Under the pieces are notes generated by a model. It did not search any database, was not told the origin of the DNA, and was given only the letters and a program-made list of their open reading frames with translations. Made by a program: the position numbers and the translations under genes. From Cyclina sinensis (Eukaryota; Mollusca; Bivalvia; Venerida; Veneridae), in the NCBI GenBank assembly GCA_012932295.1, contig JAAONU010000006.1:33630882-33694881 (forward strand): 64,000 bases of DNA, given 5' to 3'. Positions 1 through 11,826 of this stretch are shown piece after piece; within the stretch, counting starts at the first letter, position 1; every line of letters begins with the position of its first letter.

Positions 1-32
1 TGAATAAAAACTAAAATAAATAAATAAATAAA

Positions 33-78
<46 letters not shown>

Positions 79-82
79 ACAT

Positions 83-115
<33 letters not shown>

Positions 116-142
116 GTAGTAGTAGTAATAATAATAATAATA
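1..142. repeat. AT-rich microsatellite cluster
   Basis: Runs of TAAA/AAATAAAT units are followed by (TAA)n with an embedded (TAG)n stretch. This is simple-sequence DNA with no gene. Confidence 0.95.
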
Positions 143-326
143 AAGTAAATCAGCTTTCAAAGCATTGTACCCTTTTAGTATATGTGTTTCGCATTTTTAT
201 AAAATCAACCGATAGATATTATCATACATTTGAAACAAATAAAAAATGCTATATTTCCAAAACATTAAACTGTTACTTTTACAGAAATATGTTTTTGTAG
301 AGACATAGATAACATAATATGTCACC

Positions 327-765
327 TTAAAGCGACTGACTCACAGATGGGTCGACGATGCATAAAAAAAAGAAAATGTTTATACATATAGAAATTCTAG
401 TTGTAATTGTGAAGAACATATTAAAACTAAGTCACTATTTTTTTGTTACAGAAATACCTCATAATATAATTTTTACGCACGTTTACCGATAATAAATTTA
501 CCCCGTTAGTCACGGGGTAGATACTTTGTTTACATTGTCAATTTTGAAAGTAATTAGTAACATGTCATGTGGCCCAGTGGTTTAGCTTGCAACATTACTG
601 ACCAAAAGGGCATGGGTTCAAATCCTGTTAAAACCAAATACTTTTCTCTTCAGTTTTCATGATGTACAGATGCATAAAATTATATTTATTTCCACAGTTA
701 ATTAACTTCTCTTTAATTTTAAAGAAAAACTTTTTAAACTAAATTTTGTGAGTCAGTCGCTTTAA
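327..765. mobile_element. TTAA-flanked MITE (copy 1) with tRNA-like promoter boxes
   Basis: The element begins AGCGACTGACTCACA at 331 and ends with the reverse complement at 761. TTAA lies directly outside both ends (327-330, 762-765), so it has about 15-bp terminal inverted repeats (TIRs) and the TTAA target duplication typical of piggyBac-type transposition. It has no ORF and is non-autonomous. Inside, a box A-like TGGCCCAGTGG (570-580) and a box B-like GGTTCAAATCC (615-625) sit at tRNA-like spacing, so a tRNA-derived segment appears to have been captured. A diverged relative in the opposite internal orientation lies at 46880-47325. Assignment to the piggyBac superfamily is inferred from TTAA alone. 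Confidence 0.8.
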
Positions 766-3700
766 ACTGAAAAAATCATTCCTCTTTGGTCGACATGATT
801 TTCACATTTTGAAAAATAACCCATTTGCTGAGTTGTAGCATAGTTCATAATTATGAACTTTTGATGTACCGTACCTATAACTCTGTATATAAAATATTGT
901 TTGAATAAAACAAATCAAACACCTCTTCACTTTACAAATAACTCACTTATCTGACTTCAACATTTTACTTCATTGGGAGCACCCGGCCGCACATTGATAA
1001 CCAATCGGTTCGTTAAACTTACACATTCAATTTGTTTGACCCAAAACTTTTCTTTCACGTTAAAATGATATAATGCGTACAAAAAAATGGACGCAGTTTG
1101 TCGTAACTCCAAGTATATTTTGATAAAATGCGGGTAAAATGTTAGAACACTGCACTAAAATATCGCTTCAAGTATCTTGTTCGTTTTCGTTTCCAATGAT
1201 TAGGGCACATTCTGATCTTTTTTTACGCACGGGTTTTTCGTGCGTGTGGCATGATAATGAAATGATAACGTTGGAACGTTTTACTAGAAACGATCGATTG
1301 CAAAATGCAATAGCTGTTCTGATAACTTCAAGTGAAAACCAAGAATTTTTATCATTACAAATATTTAAAAACTTGATTTTTATACGAAGCAATAAAATAT
1401 TAAATTTCTTTTCTAAAATGGGATATATCTGCATATCACACAGACAATAAAACAAAGAACGGATTTTGTTTTTCTTTTTCTTTCCTTCAAGTAACTTCTA
1501 TTTTAAGTCCTATTGTTTGACATTCAAAAGAAAATCCACTTAAAGGCAATACCTTTGTCGCAAGTTTTTGAATAATTTTCATAAAAAAGACTAACAAAAG
1601 ACTTGCATACATTGATCATAGGAAAATATCGACAGGTTTAATATAAATATTTATTCATCTCTTGGATTTTCTTCCCTGAGCTGTCTAACTGAATTATTGA
1701 CCTACTTATCAGACCAATCAATTTTGTTGTTGAAAACGAGGTTTTATCTCGAAAGAATATTTACAATCATTTCATTGGTTAAAAATAGTAAAACGTGGAT
1801 ACAAAAATTACGTGACAATTTTGTAACTTAAGATTTTTCTGAAGAAAAAGGCAATCTTTTCTATTACAACGGCCGAAGTTGTTTGCAGCATTATAAGCTA
1901 TCGTAGTAAGTGATGCAAAAAATAAATCTACTGGCAAAACTGTTGATTATAAATTATGGGCAGACAATCGGATAAAATGTCCAGTTGCTAATTTTGTGCA
2001 AAAAGTGATATCACTCATTACGGAACAGAATTCATCTTTGCAAACAGATGTTAGAATAACAGGATACGTCTTAACTTCCAAGTCTAGTTAAACTAAGTCA
2101 CTCGTGTCATTTACACTTGAAAAAAAGGATATTTCTTGTTATATACACTTATTCTCATGAAAGTCAAAGTCATAACTTAATGCCTGGATTTTTTTAAACA
2201 TAGAACATGTATATTTCAATATTGAAATACATTATACAGCATATAAAATAATTGACTGGTCTAAGAATTAACGAGGGAAGCTGCAATATTTCATATATCA
2301 TTACATGCGCAAGCCGGTTATCAAGATATTTCATTGCAGGTAATAACTGAGCCATAAATCTTAGCGCTAATGAGCCCACAGTTGTTACAGACCTTCCAAG
2401 AATTGATGGTTGCCCTCAACACTCTGCCTTCAACTCTCTCATATCGCGATGAGGCCCGTACTTTATTACGGTCCGTATTTTAACGCTTTATAAAACTGAA
2501 AAAAATATATATGTGCTGGAGAAACATTTAGAAATATTTATGTAATACAGTTACGAATATGAAGTTTGTATTCAGGTACGTTTTATGCATAAACACAATA
2601 ATCATTAACAATGTACAATATTGAAGCAGTCACGAAAAGAAAAAAAGAACAATTTAAACGCCAAAGTATGTATTTTAGTAACAGAGTTATTTTTTTTTAA
2701 GAAACGATTTCACTGTCGTATTGCTTCATTGTAAAATATTAATAAAGTAATTAGATTTTTTTCAAAATGTCAGAATGACATGCCGTCGTCTCATAGCTGA
2801 CTTGTTTTGAAGACACGTGTGAAGAAGTCTTGCCCATTCTGACACTTCGAGAGAACATCGAATAAGTACAACGTCACTAAAATATTTATCAGATCAAAAA
2901 CTTATTTTTTCAAAGAGAAACTTTTTGTTTTTGTTTTTAATAAAGCATAGCACGCTGGCAATTTATTGATCGAGAAGGCGAGTTAATGTTGTACATCAAC
3001 TTTTCTAATAAAAAGAAAATAATAGTAACTAAAATGTATTTAAAAAAAAGAAAAAAAAAAGAAAGAAAAAAAATGTCATTCAGAACTTCCCAATACTTTT
3101 GATACTTTCTTGATGTACACGTATGCTCTTACTTATGCATTTGTATCAAGCAACAAAAGCAGAGTTATGTAAAACAGGACAGTTGATTCAGTTCAGTTCT
3201 GATCTGTTCTGTTCTTGTTTATCAGCATTGCAGTTATGCCTACATGCAGTTTTCCAAAGGAAGATCTTCTTTAAACCCTTGTCTGCTTTATGATAATATC
3301 GAATTATCATCATAGTCAGGTCAAGAGTGCAACTTCAGAAGAATAACAGTGCTTCATCTCTTTATCTATGTTACACATATTTTGTAAGATTATACATACT
3401 TTTACAACCACGTAAGCCTTGTATTGTCATTTCACATGCTGTGTGCACGAAGAACCTCATTTTACCACCAAGTTTTATCCACTTGTCCATTTACACTTCA
3501 TGTATCATGCGGATATCTTCCAAAGTCTTCGGTGAAAGTCATTTTATCTCGACCGTGGCAATCAAAACTGATTGAAATGGAATGCAGAACTCTCCCTATC
3601 AACAAAGTTCCGTTTATTGAAACGGTGAGAGTTTTAATACAGTTTTTCTATGTAACCATATCTTGTATTCAAGCCATCGTCTTAGTGGGGTACAATGTAC

Positions 3701-3830
3701 AACAAATTTTCCCATGGCTTTTTCTTGCACATTGTGATTTGTATCGTACATTTTCTGAAAAAAAACAACAACAACAACAAAAACCCAACAACAGTAACAT
3801 TAAATCGATAAAAATGATAATATTTAACAA
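766..3830. other. Gene-free stretch, no recognisable feature
   Basis: AT-rich sequence with homopolymer runs and (A/G)-rich low complexity near 3040-3072. Short open frames occur (for example 1139-1450, 2194-2379, 3424-3852), but none shows a known domain, splice-consistent continuation or a coding-like pattern I trust. I see no RNA gene. Confidence 0.5.
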
Positions 3831-3834
3831 TGAT

Positions 3835-3930
3835 ATGATATATCTTATCTGAGTGTCACTATATGACTGGTAGAAAGTTGAAATACTATGAACCACTTAG
3901 AATGTATGCATTAATTCAGGTTGTACAATG
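3835..3930. repeat. Unique flank of minisatellite, copy 1 of a segmental duplication
   Basis: This non-repetitive lead-in (AATGTATGCATTAATTCAGG and neighbours) recurs almost unchanged at 6796-6897, in front of the second array. The offset at the array start is 2967 bp (3931 versus 6898). It shows that flank and array were duplicated together. Confidence 0.85.
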
Positions 3931-4410
3931 GTGAGAGACGAAACTTTAAAAAAACGGTGTCAATTACGAAACCTCTAAAAGTGTGAGATACGAAACTTTT
4001 AAAAAACGGTGTGAGATACGAAACTTTAAAAAAACGGTGTCAGATACAAAACCTTTAAAAGTTTGAGAAACGAAACTTTTAAAAAACGTTCTGAGATACG
4101 AAACTTTAAAAAAAAACGGTGTGAGATACGAAACTTCTAAAAAATGATGTGAAATACGAAACTTTAAAAAAAAGTGTGAGATACGAAACTACTAAAAGTG
4201 TGAGATACAAAACTACTACAAGTGTGAGATAAGAAACTACTACAAGTGTGAGATACGAAACTTTTGAAAAACGGTGTGAGATACGAACTACTACAAGTGT
4301 GAGATACGAAACTTTTAAAAAATTGTGTGAGATACGAAACTAAAAAAAAAACAGTGTGAAATACGAAACTACTAAAAGTGTAAGATACAAAACTTTTAAA
4401 AAATGGTGTG
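3931..4410. repeat. GTGTGAGATACGAAACT minisatellite, block 1
   Basis: Imperfect tandem copies built on GTGTGAGATACGAAACT with two kinds of spacer. One is ACTACAA-like (unit about 24 bp), the other TTTAAAAAACG-like (unit about 28 bp). The two unit types alternate irregularly. The block is interrupted at 4411 by a transposon and resumes at 5559. Open frames through it on both strands are low-complexity artefacts of the repeat. Confidence 0.95.
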
Positions 4411-5558
4411 CAGGGTTGCCAGCGGACTTGAAAAGTCAGGGAAATTGGGTATTTTTTCAAGGTCAGGGAATTGTCAGGGAATTTTGAAATTTGGTCAGTG
4501 AAAAATGAAAATCCTGAAAAGTCAGTGAAAAGTCAGGGGAAAATTATTTCAAAGGTCGAAAAATATACGCATTGAAGGTCTTACTTGGCTATGGCAGTCT
4601 TTAGGCATTTAATATTTGACTTTATCACTCTCACAGTTAAGCATTAAATTCAAATAACAGTAAACTGTGATATTAAGAAGCATTATATGTTAACTTAGTG
4701 ATTATAATACCCATTATTTACCTTAGAACATCATTCAGCCTAAAGACTGAAAGGCTTTGCAACCCTTGCCTCCAGAGCTGACTAATACGTAATTTCTGTT
4801 GTATTGTAGGAATATAACACCAGAAAAGAGAATTTACCTGACATTATATTCTAATCTATAGATTATTATCCTTGTTTCAGGTGTTGCGGTTTCTTTATAT
4901 CATCTAATAAAGGGATTTGGTTAAATTATGCAATGCTATGTTTTTCACACTAACTTTTTTTTTCACACTAACTTACTTCACTCATTCAAAGTCTTTAATT
5001 TTATAGTGATTATTTCATGATATGCCAAAATGAGCCCTATGTTCTTGTTTTCACAATCAGTGAAGTTTATCATGATGCCTTATACAAGTAACTGTGTTAA
5101 ATGTTTATTGTTCTTATAGTTTAGAGATGTTTGAATTTTAAGTTTTGTCGTACAAGTATTACTCTTATAGTCTTGGTGTTTTATGTGTTACTACTAGGAA
5201 GGAAAGAGTGACTTATGTGATTTCTAATACAGATGCTTATATTATGATTCTTCTGATTTTCATGTCATATGTTTCACATGTTTCACTGACCAACAGTCAC
5301 ACTGTGTTTGAATAGAAATAGTTAAGAATAGTAGAACACAATGTTTGAATCATTACTTTGATGTAAATGTTTTATATTTTGGAAAATAAATACAAGTTTA
5401 CATGCAAAAAATATAATGGGAGGATTGGACGGCTATAGGGGAGGTCAGGAGGCCGTTTATGTGTTTGACGATTTTGGTCAGTGAAAAACATGAATTGGTC
5501 AGTGAAAAGTCAGGGAAAAGTCAGGGAATTTTATTTCACCAAAGTGCTGGCAACCCTG
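4411..5558. mobile_element. Non-autonomous DNA transposon, TIR CAGGGTTGCCAGC, 5-bp target duplication
   Basis: A 1148-bp insert has perfect 13-bp terminal inverted repeats: CAGGGTTGCCAGC at 4411 and GCTGGCAACCCTG ending at 5558. Subterminal GTCAGTGAAAAGTCAGGG-type motifs occur near both ends. GTGTG flanks it at 4406-4410 and 5559-5563. The duplicated array near 7375-7385 carries the uninterrupted sequence with a single GTGTG, which is a genuine empty site. No transposase ORF is present. I do not assign a superfamily; a 5-bp duplication does not fit classical hAT (8 bp). Confidence 0.9.
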
Positions 5559-6789
5559 GTGTGAGATACGAAACTACTACAAGTGTGAGATACGAAACTT
5601 TTAAAAAACGGTGTGAGATACGAAACTACTACAAGTGTGAGATACAAAACTTTTAAAAAATGATGTGAGATACGAAACTTAAAAAAAAAGTGTGAGATAC
5701 GAAACTACTAAAAGTGTGAGATACGAAACTTTAAAAAAATGGTGTGAGATACGAAACTTCTAAAAGTGTGAGATACAAAACTTTAGAAAAACGGTGTGAG
5801 ATACGAAACTTTTAAAAAATGGTGTGAGATACGAAGCTTAAAAAAACGGTGTGAAATACGAAACTACTAAAAGTGTGAGATACGACACTTTTGAAAAACG
5901 TTGTGAGATACGAAACTTTAAAAAAACAGTGTGAGATACGAGACTACTAAAAGTGTGAAATACGAAACTTTTAAAAAATGGCGTGAGAAACAAAACTACT
6001 AAAAGTGTGAGATACAAAACTTCTAAAAAAATGGTGTGAGATACGAAACTACTACAATTGTGAGATAAGAAACTTTTAAGAAATGGTGTGAGATACAAAA
6101 TTACTACAAGTGTGAGATACAAAACTGTAAAAAAATGATGTGAGATACGACACTTAAAAAAAGTGTGAGATACGAAATAACTAAAAGTGTGAGATACAAA
6201 ACTTTTAAAAAATGGTGTGAGATACGAAACTACTGCAAGTGTGAGAAACGAAACTTTAAAAAAATGGCGTGAGATACGAAACTACTACAAGTGTGAGATA
6301 CGAAACCTTTGAAAAACGGTGTGAGATACGAACTGCTACAAGTGTGAGATACGAAACTTTTAAAAAATCGTGTGAGATACGAAACTTAAAAAAACGGTGT
6401 GAAATACGAAACTACTAAAAGTGTGAGATACGACACTTTTGAAAAATGTTGTGAGATACGAAACTTTAAAAAAAACAGTGTGAGATACGAAACTTTTAAA
6501 AAATGGTGTGAGATACGAAACTTTAAAAAATGGCGTGAAATACGAAACTACTACAAGTTTGAGACACGAAACTTTGAAAAACGGTGTGAAATACGAAACT
6601 AATACAAGTGTGAGACACGAAACTTTTGAAAAACGTTGTGAAATTCGAACTACTACAAGTGTGAGAAACGAAACTTTTAAAAAACGTTGTGAGATGCGAA
6701 ACTTTAAAAAAGAACGGTGTGAGATACAAAACTTCTAAAAGTTTGAGATATGAAACTTCTAAAAAATGGTGTGAGATACGAAACTTAAT
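5559..6789. repeat. GTGTGAGATACGAAACT minisatellite, block 2
   Basis: Continuation of the first array after the transposon, with the same 24- and 28-bp unit types and more point variation (GATGCGAAAC, GACACGAAAC). It ends where the unique flank of the second duplicate begins. Confidence 0.95.
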
Positions 6790-6795
6790 ATTTAA

Positions 6796-6897
6796 AAATG
6801 ATATGATATTTCTTATCCGAGGGTCACTATATAACTGGTAGAAAGTTGAAATACCAGAACCACTTAGAATGTATGCATTAATTCAGGTTGTACAATG
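6796..6897. repeat. Unique flank of minisatellite, copy 2 of the segmental duplication
   Basis: Near-identical to 3835-3930, including the TATGCATTAATTCAGGTTGT segment. It differs by a few substitutions and small indels. It marks the junction of the roughly 3-kb tandem duplication. Confidence 0.85.
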
Positions 6898-8880
6898 GTG
6901 AGAGACGAAACTTTAAAAAAACGGTGTCAATTACGAAACCTCTAAAAGTGTGAGATACGAAACTTTTAAAAAACGGTGTGAGATACGAAACTTTAAAAAA
7001 AAACGGTGTCAGATACGAAACCTTTAAAAGTTTGAGAAACGAAACTTTTAAAAAACGTTCTGAGATACGAAACTTTAAAAAAAAACGGTGTGAGATACGA
7101 AACTTCTAAAAAAATGATGTGAAATACGAAACTTAAAAAAAAGTGTGAGATACGAAACTACTAAAAGTGTGAGATACAAAACTACTACAAGTGTGAGATA
7201 CGAAACTACTTCAAGTGTGAGATACGAAACTTTTGAAAAACGGTGTGAGATACGAACTACTACAAGTGTGAGATACGAAACTTTTAAAAAATTATGTGAG
7301 ATACGAAACTTAAAAGAAACGGTGTGAAATACGAAACTACTAAAAGTGTGAGATACAAAACTTTTAAAAAATGGTGTGAGATACGAAACTACTACAAGTG
7401 TGAGATACGAAACTTTTAAAAAACGGTGTGAGATACGAAACTACTACAAGTGTGAGATACAAAACTTTTAAAAAATGATGTGAGATACGAAACTTATAAA
7501 AAAAGTGTGAGATACGAAACTACTAAAAGTGTGAGATACAAATCTTTAAAAAAATGGTGTGAGATACGAAACTACTACAAGTATGAGATACGAAACCTTT
7601 GAAAAACGTTGTGAGATACGAAACTTTTAAAAAATTGTGTGAGATATGAAACTTAAAAAAACGGTGTGAAATACGAAACTACTAAAAGTGTGAGATACGA
7701 CACTTGTGGAAAACGTTGTGAGATACGAAACTTTAAAAAAAAGTGTGAGATACGAGACTACTAAAAGTGTTAAATACGAAACTTTTAAAAAATGGCGTGA
7801 GAAACGAAACTACTAAAAGTGTGAGATACAAAACTTCTAAAAAATGGTGTGAGATACGAAACTACTGCAAGTGTGAGAAACGAAACTTTTAAAAAATGGT
7901 GTGAGATACGAAACTACTACAAGTGTGAGATACAAAACTTTAAAAAAAAGATGTGAGATACGACACTTAAAAAAAGTGTGAGATACGAAACTACTAAAAG
8001 TGTGAGATACAAAACTTCTAAAAAATGGTGTGAGATACGAAACTACTGCAAGTGTGAGAAACGAAACTTTTAAAAAATGGTGTGAGATACGAAACTACTA
8101 CAAGTGTGAGATACAAAACTTTTAAAAAATGATGTGAGATACGACCCTTAAAAAAAGTGTGAGATACGAAACTACTAAAAGTGTGAGATACAAAACTTTT
8201 AAAAAATGGTGTGAGATACGAAACTACTACAAGTGTGAGATACGAAACTTTTAAAAAATGGTGTGAGATACGAAACTTAAAATAACTGGCGTGAAATACG
8301 AAACTACTAAAAGTGTGAGATACGACACTTTTGAAAAACGTTGTGAGATACAAAACTTTAAAAAAAAAAACAGTGTGAGATACGAGACTACTAAAATTGT
8401 GAAATACGAAACTTTAAAAAAATGGCGTGAGATACGAAACTACTACAAGTTTGAGATACGAAACTTTTGAAAAATGGTGTGAGATACGAATCTACTACAA
8501 GTGTGAGATACGAAACTTTTAAAAAATGGTGTGAGATACGAAACTTAAAAAAAAACGGTGTGAAATACGAAACTACTACAAGTGTGAGACACGAAACTTT
8601 TGAAAAACGTTGTGAGATACGAAACTAAAAAAAAAAAAAAACGGTGTGAAATACGAAACTACTAAAAGTGTGAGATACGAAACTTTAAAAAAATGGTGTG
8701 AATTACGAAACTTAAAAAACTGGTGTGAAATACGAACTACTACAAGTGTGAGAAACGAAACTTTTAAAAAACGTTCTGAGATGCGAAACTTTAAAAAAGA
8801 ACGGTGTGATATACAAAACTACTAAAAGTTTGAGATACGAAACTTCTAAAAAATGGTGTGAGATACGAAACTTAAAAACG
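6898..8880. repeat. GTGTGAGATACGAAACT minisatellite, block 3 (duplicate array)
   Basis: The first 480 bp parallel block 1 unit for unit, then run straight across the position occupied by the 4411-5558 transposon in the first copy. Beyond that the array diverges by unit gain and loss. It ends near 8880, where unique sequence resumes. Confidence 0.95.
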
Positions 8881-9485
8881 GTGTAAATAGAAGTAAAGGG
8901 TGAAATATTGCTTTAAAGAAGAACCACGTGTTAATTCAGAGATACTAACTGGACATTTCTTTTCAAATTGTTAGCTGTCCTCGAGATTTTTTTCCTAGAC
9001 CGTATCCATAAATCTAAACAACTGCTTTACTTGTAAAAAACATCATTTGGAAGACGTAAGTTCAATAGCTTCTTTATACATGGCTTGATAGAAAAGTAAA
9101 ATAGTTTTTAAAAACTGTTATTAATTGAAAGTAAATATGAATAATATTTATATAATCTATAAATAGCTTTGAAATGTCTTTCTCTGATTGGTGCATGCGT
9201 AACTTTTTGTAAAAAAAATAACGGTAAATATCAGAGCATATTGACCGTTGTTTTTTTTTTCAAAAATATATTTCCTGGAAATCCCCCGCATCTGTTTATA
9301 ATTCGAACATTTCCGGCGAAACGACTCACTTTCGGGAAATCACGAAGGTCGTTCCGGCAAATTCCGTCGAATGCACCACCTGACAGGATGTTGTGAACTA
9401 TGACGTTTCCAGTGCGTTCGTTTGACAGCGATTTAAGAAAAATGTGCCATATAAAAGCTATTTATAGATTATGTAAAAAAAACAA
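8881..9485. other. Gene-free stretch with inverted-repeat-bounded, CpG-richer segment
   Basis: Two 17-19-bp inverted segments, ATAATCTATAAATAGCTTT near 9154 and its complement near 9451-9470, bracket about 300 bp that is noticeably richer in CpG than its surroundings. This could be an old MITE. No target duplication is clear and there is no convincing ORF. Confidence 0.4.
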
Positions 9486-9590
9486 ATATGAACTTTTTAG
9501 CTGGTAAATACGATGTGATATATACCTAAAAATATTAATAATGATTTTTAGGTATATATCACATCATATTCACCAGCTAAAAAGTCCATA
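9486..9590. repeat. Long near-perfect hairpin, ~48-bp arms
   Basis: The left arm, 9486-9533, includes ACTTTTTAGCTGGT and GATGTGATATATACC. The right arm, 9543-9590, is its reverse complement with only a few mismatches. The loop is about 9 nt. Transcription would give a strong stem-loop. It may be a foldback or MITE remnant rather than a functional RNA. Confidence 0.8.
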
Positions 9591-11486
9591 TCTGTATAAT
9601 CTCTTCCTGAAAGGTGACGCCAACTAAGGTACTATTTATATATTTAAAAAAACTAAATGGTTATAGATATTATGTTTTAAAGTTCAATATATTTTCATTA
9701 TTTGCCCTAAATGTTTATTTATTTCTGAATATTATAATTTCTTAGAATATTGAAGTCAGTTGCATGATAAGTTTTAATTGGAAATATTAAAAGCCTTACA
9801 TTCGTTTATATTCTAGAATTTTATGAGAATAAAATGTAAATTTATAGACAACAAACACCAGAATAACAACACTGTAATGTTGTTGGATTCTATACTAACA
9901 TGGTGTGTTCTGTCCATATATGTTTGGCCAAAATATTGGTCCGGCCAAAGCCGGACCGGCCGGACCATCGACGACGGCCTTGAAATAAAACTTTCTTTGT
10001 CCCCACCGGCTCAAGTATGACATTGTTCGTGGTATTTATATCGGAGATTGAAACGAACACGGGAGGCTAATCTTCAGCCATGGACTGCAATTTCTCTACA
10101 GGGGTTATTTCCCTTAGCGAATTAGGGTCCTTGATAGACGTCCACTAAACAATGATAGTTAGCAAGGAAGTGAAATGTCTGATACATTCTGTCTGGTGGC
10201 AACAATTCATTGAGATGTCAGAGTAAATGTAAAATAAAATAAAATAAAGAGACGCCATAAAAAGGGACAGAAATATGTAAATCTTGTAAATATTTCTCTT
10301 GTCTATGAGCATCATTCAGTACATGACAAAAACGTTTTAGGCATTGGTATTTTAAGACGTACCTACTGTGACCTTGACATTGGTGGCACATGGTACAAAA
10401 AACATGACACAGGAAGAACCTGTGAAAAGTTACGTTAAAACCTATGAATGATTGTCAAAGTTATATAATGGACATGACCAAAAGTATGATCTCGCCGATA
10501 ATTTCGAATGGCCAATTTGATTGAAATATGACATCCTTATAATGATTGTCGGTCGTATAAAGTTATTTGTTCTTACTCTTACTCAATGTTGTCCTCTGTA
10601 GATGTTGACCGGTATTGTTGTATCATATTTTGTAATTTGCTCATGATTGAGCAAATGCATACTGAGTTTTGAATAAAGACTTTGAATCTTGAAATCTCAT
10701 TATAGCGAAAATTGTTTGCAGTCACCATGCAAAGCACTAAGTGTACAGCTTCAGTCGCTGCAAAACATCCTGGTAAAGTTTCATCACCTAGCTTTAATCC
10801 TTAAAGATATGACAGCGCCTACTGGGGACACAATGAATGTGTTGCAGTTATGGGGCTGAGATAACAAACAACAGTTATTTCTGATCCCTAATCGGTGCTT
10901 AAACATTTTATTTTGATCTTGACCTTGAAAGCATATGACAAACCATCGTGCTATGGGGAACAATTGTGTAGTATTATATATAAATTATTATCTATGATTG
11001 TGGAAGTTATAGAGTGGAACAGAGAGGCTACTCAGTATTTTTAATTGCTACCCTATAAATGTTTCTGGCGATTTCAGTGACAATGTCATTAAAAAGACAC
11101 ACCTCATTTTTGCACGCGACACCTCAAGCCATTTTAAATAATTATGAAAAATTAAACCAAAATGAATCCATCAAAGTTGAAGTCATTGCGATGATACATA
11201 CATCTGAGGACAAAGTGTAAACGCAGACTGACGTGTCAACCAAAGAAAACAGTGCAGTGTCACATTTTGGGCCTCCGTCAGTTATAGTGATTCGTCTTTT
11301 TATAATCTCGATTAAGGAAATGCGTCAATGTGATAAGTGTTCGTGGACATAACGACTAAAAGATCAACCATCAAACAAAAGCATTTACATAAAACAGTAT
11401 ATATTTTGTTAAATATCAAATTTGGTGCCAAAAAGCTTTTAGCAAATAAAAGTGAGTACACATAGAGAAGCAATCTGTTAAAATGT
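9591..11486. other. Gene-free stretch
   Basis: AT-rich sequence with a short (AAAAT)n run near 10232-10246. No ORF with recognisable homology, RNA gene or clear transposon end was found. Confidence 0.5.
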
Positions 11487-11790
11487 AACTAATATCACAT
11501 GATCTGATCGTGTGCGCATTGACTTATAACATATGATCTGGTCGTGTGCGCATTAACTTATATTACATGATCTGATCGTGTGCGCATTAGTTTATGTCAC
11601 ATGATCTGATCGGTTGCGCATTAACTTATATCACATGATCTGATCGGTTGCGCATTAACTTATATCACATGATCTGATCGGTTGCGCATTAACTTATATC
11701 ACATGATCTGATCGTGTGCGCACTAACTTATATCACATGATCTGATCGTTTGCGCATTAACTTATATCACATGATCTGATCGTGTGCGCA
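11487..11790. repeat. 34-bp minisatellite, 9 copies
   Basis: The unit is ACATGATCTGATCGTGTGCG plus CATTAACTTATATC. The first three ATGATCT anchors fall at 11499, 11533 and 11567, exactly 34 bp apart, and nine copies can be counted. Variants cluster (GGTTGCGC in three consecutive copies). The array abuts the poly(A) signal of the minus-strand sulfotransferase, so it lies just past that gene's 3' end. Confidence 0.95.
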
Positions 11791-11796
11791 TTTATT
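11791..11796 (-). promoter_or_regulatory. Poly(A) signal AATAAA of the sulfotransferase gene
   Basis: The plus strand reads TTTATT here, giving AATAAA on the minus strand about 31 nt after the TGA stop at 11829-11827. Its position suits a very short 3' UTR. Confidence 0.65.
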
Positions 11797-11826
11797 AATA
11801 GCTTAAAATGTAATCTATAACAATGC

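Noticed and set aside
570..635. tRNA gene
   Set aside because: Box A and B spacing fits, but no clean cloverleaf is formed and the segment lies inside a MITE with a second copy elsewhere.
1909..2092. Open stretch of about 60 codons without ATG (…KSTGKTVDYKLWADNRIK…)
   Set aside because: Composition is plausible, but there is no start, no splice support and no recognised family; a chance opening is likely.
3424..3852. 142-codon frame on the plus strand
   Set aside because: It ends in a CAA-repeat and Asn/Lys-rich AT stretch, has no domain and overlaps another open frame; not supported.
4164..8353. Many open frames of 60-111 codons in the minisatellite (RYET/SFVSHT-type peptides)
   Set aside because: They translate the repeat unit itself, on both strands, and unit lengths of 24 and 28 bp do not keep one frame.
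11487..11790. CRISPR-like array
   Set aside because: Repeats are directly tandem without variable spacers and the DNA is eukaryotic.
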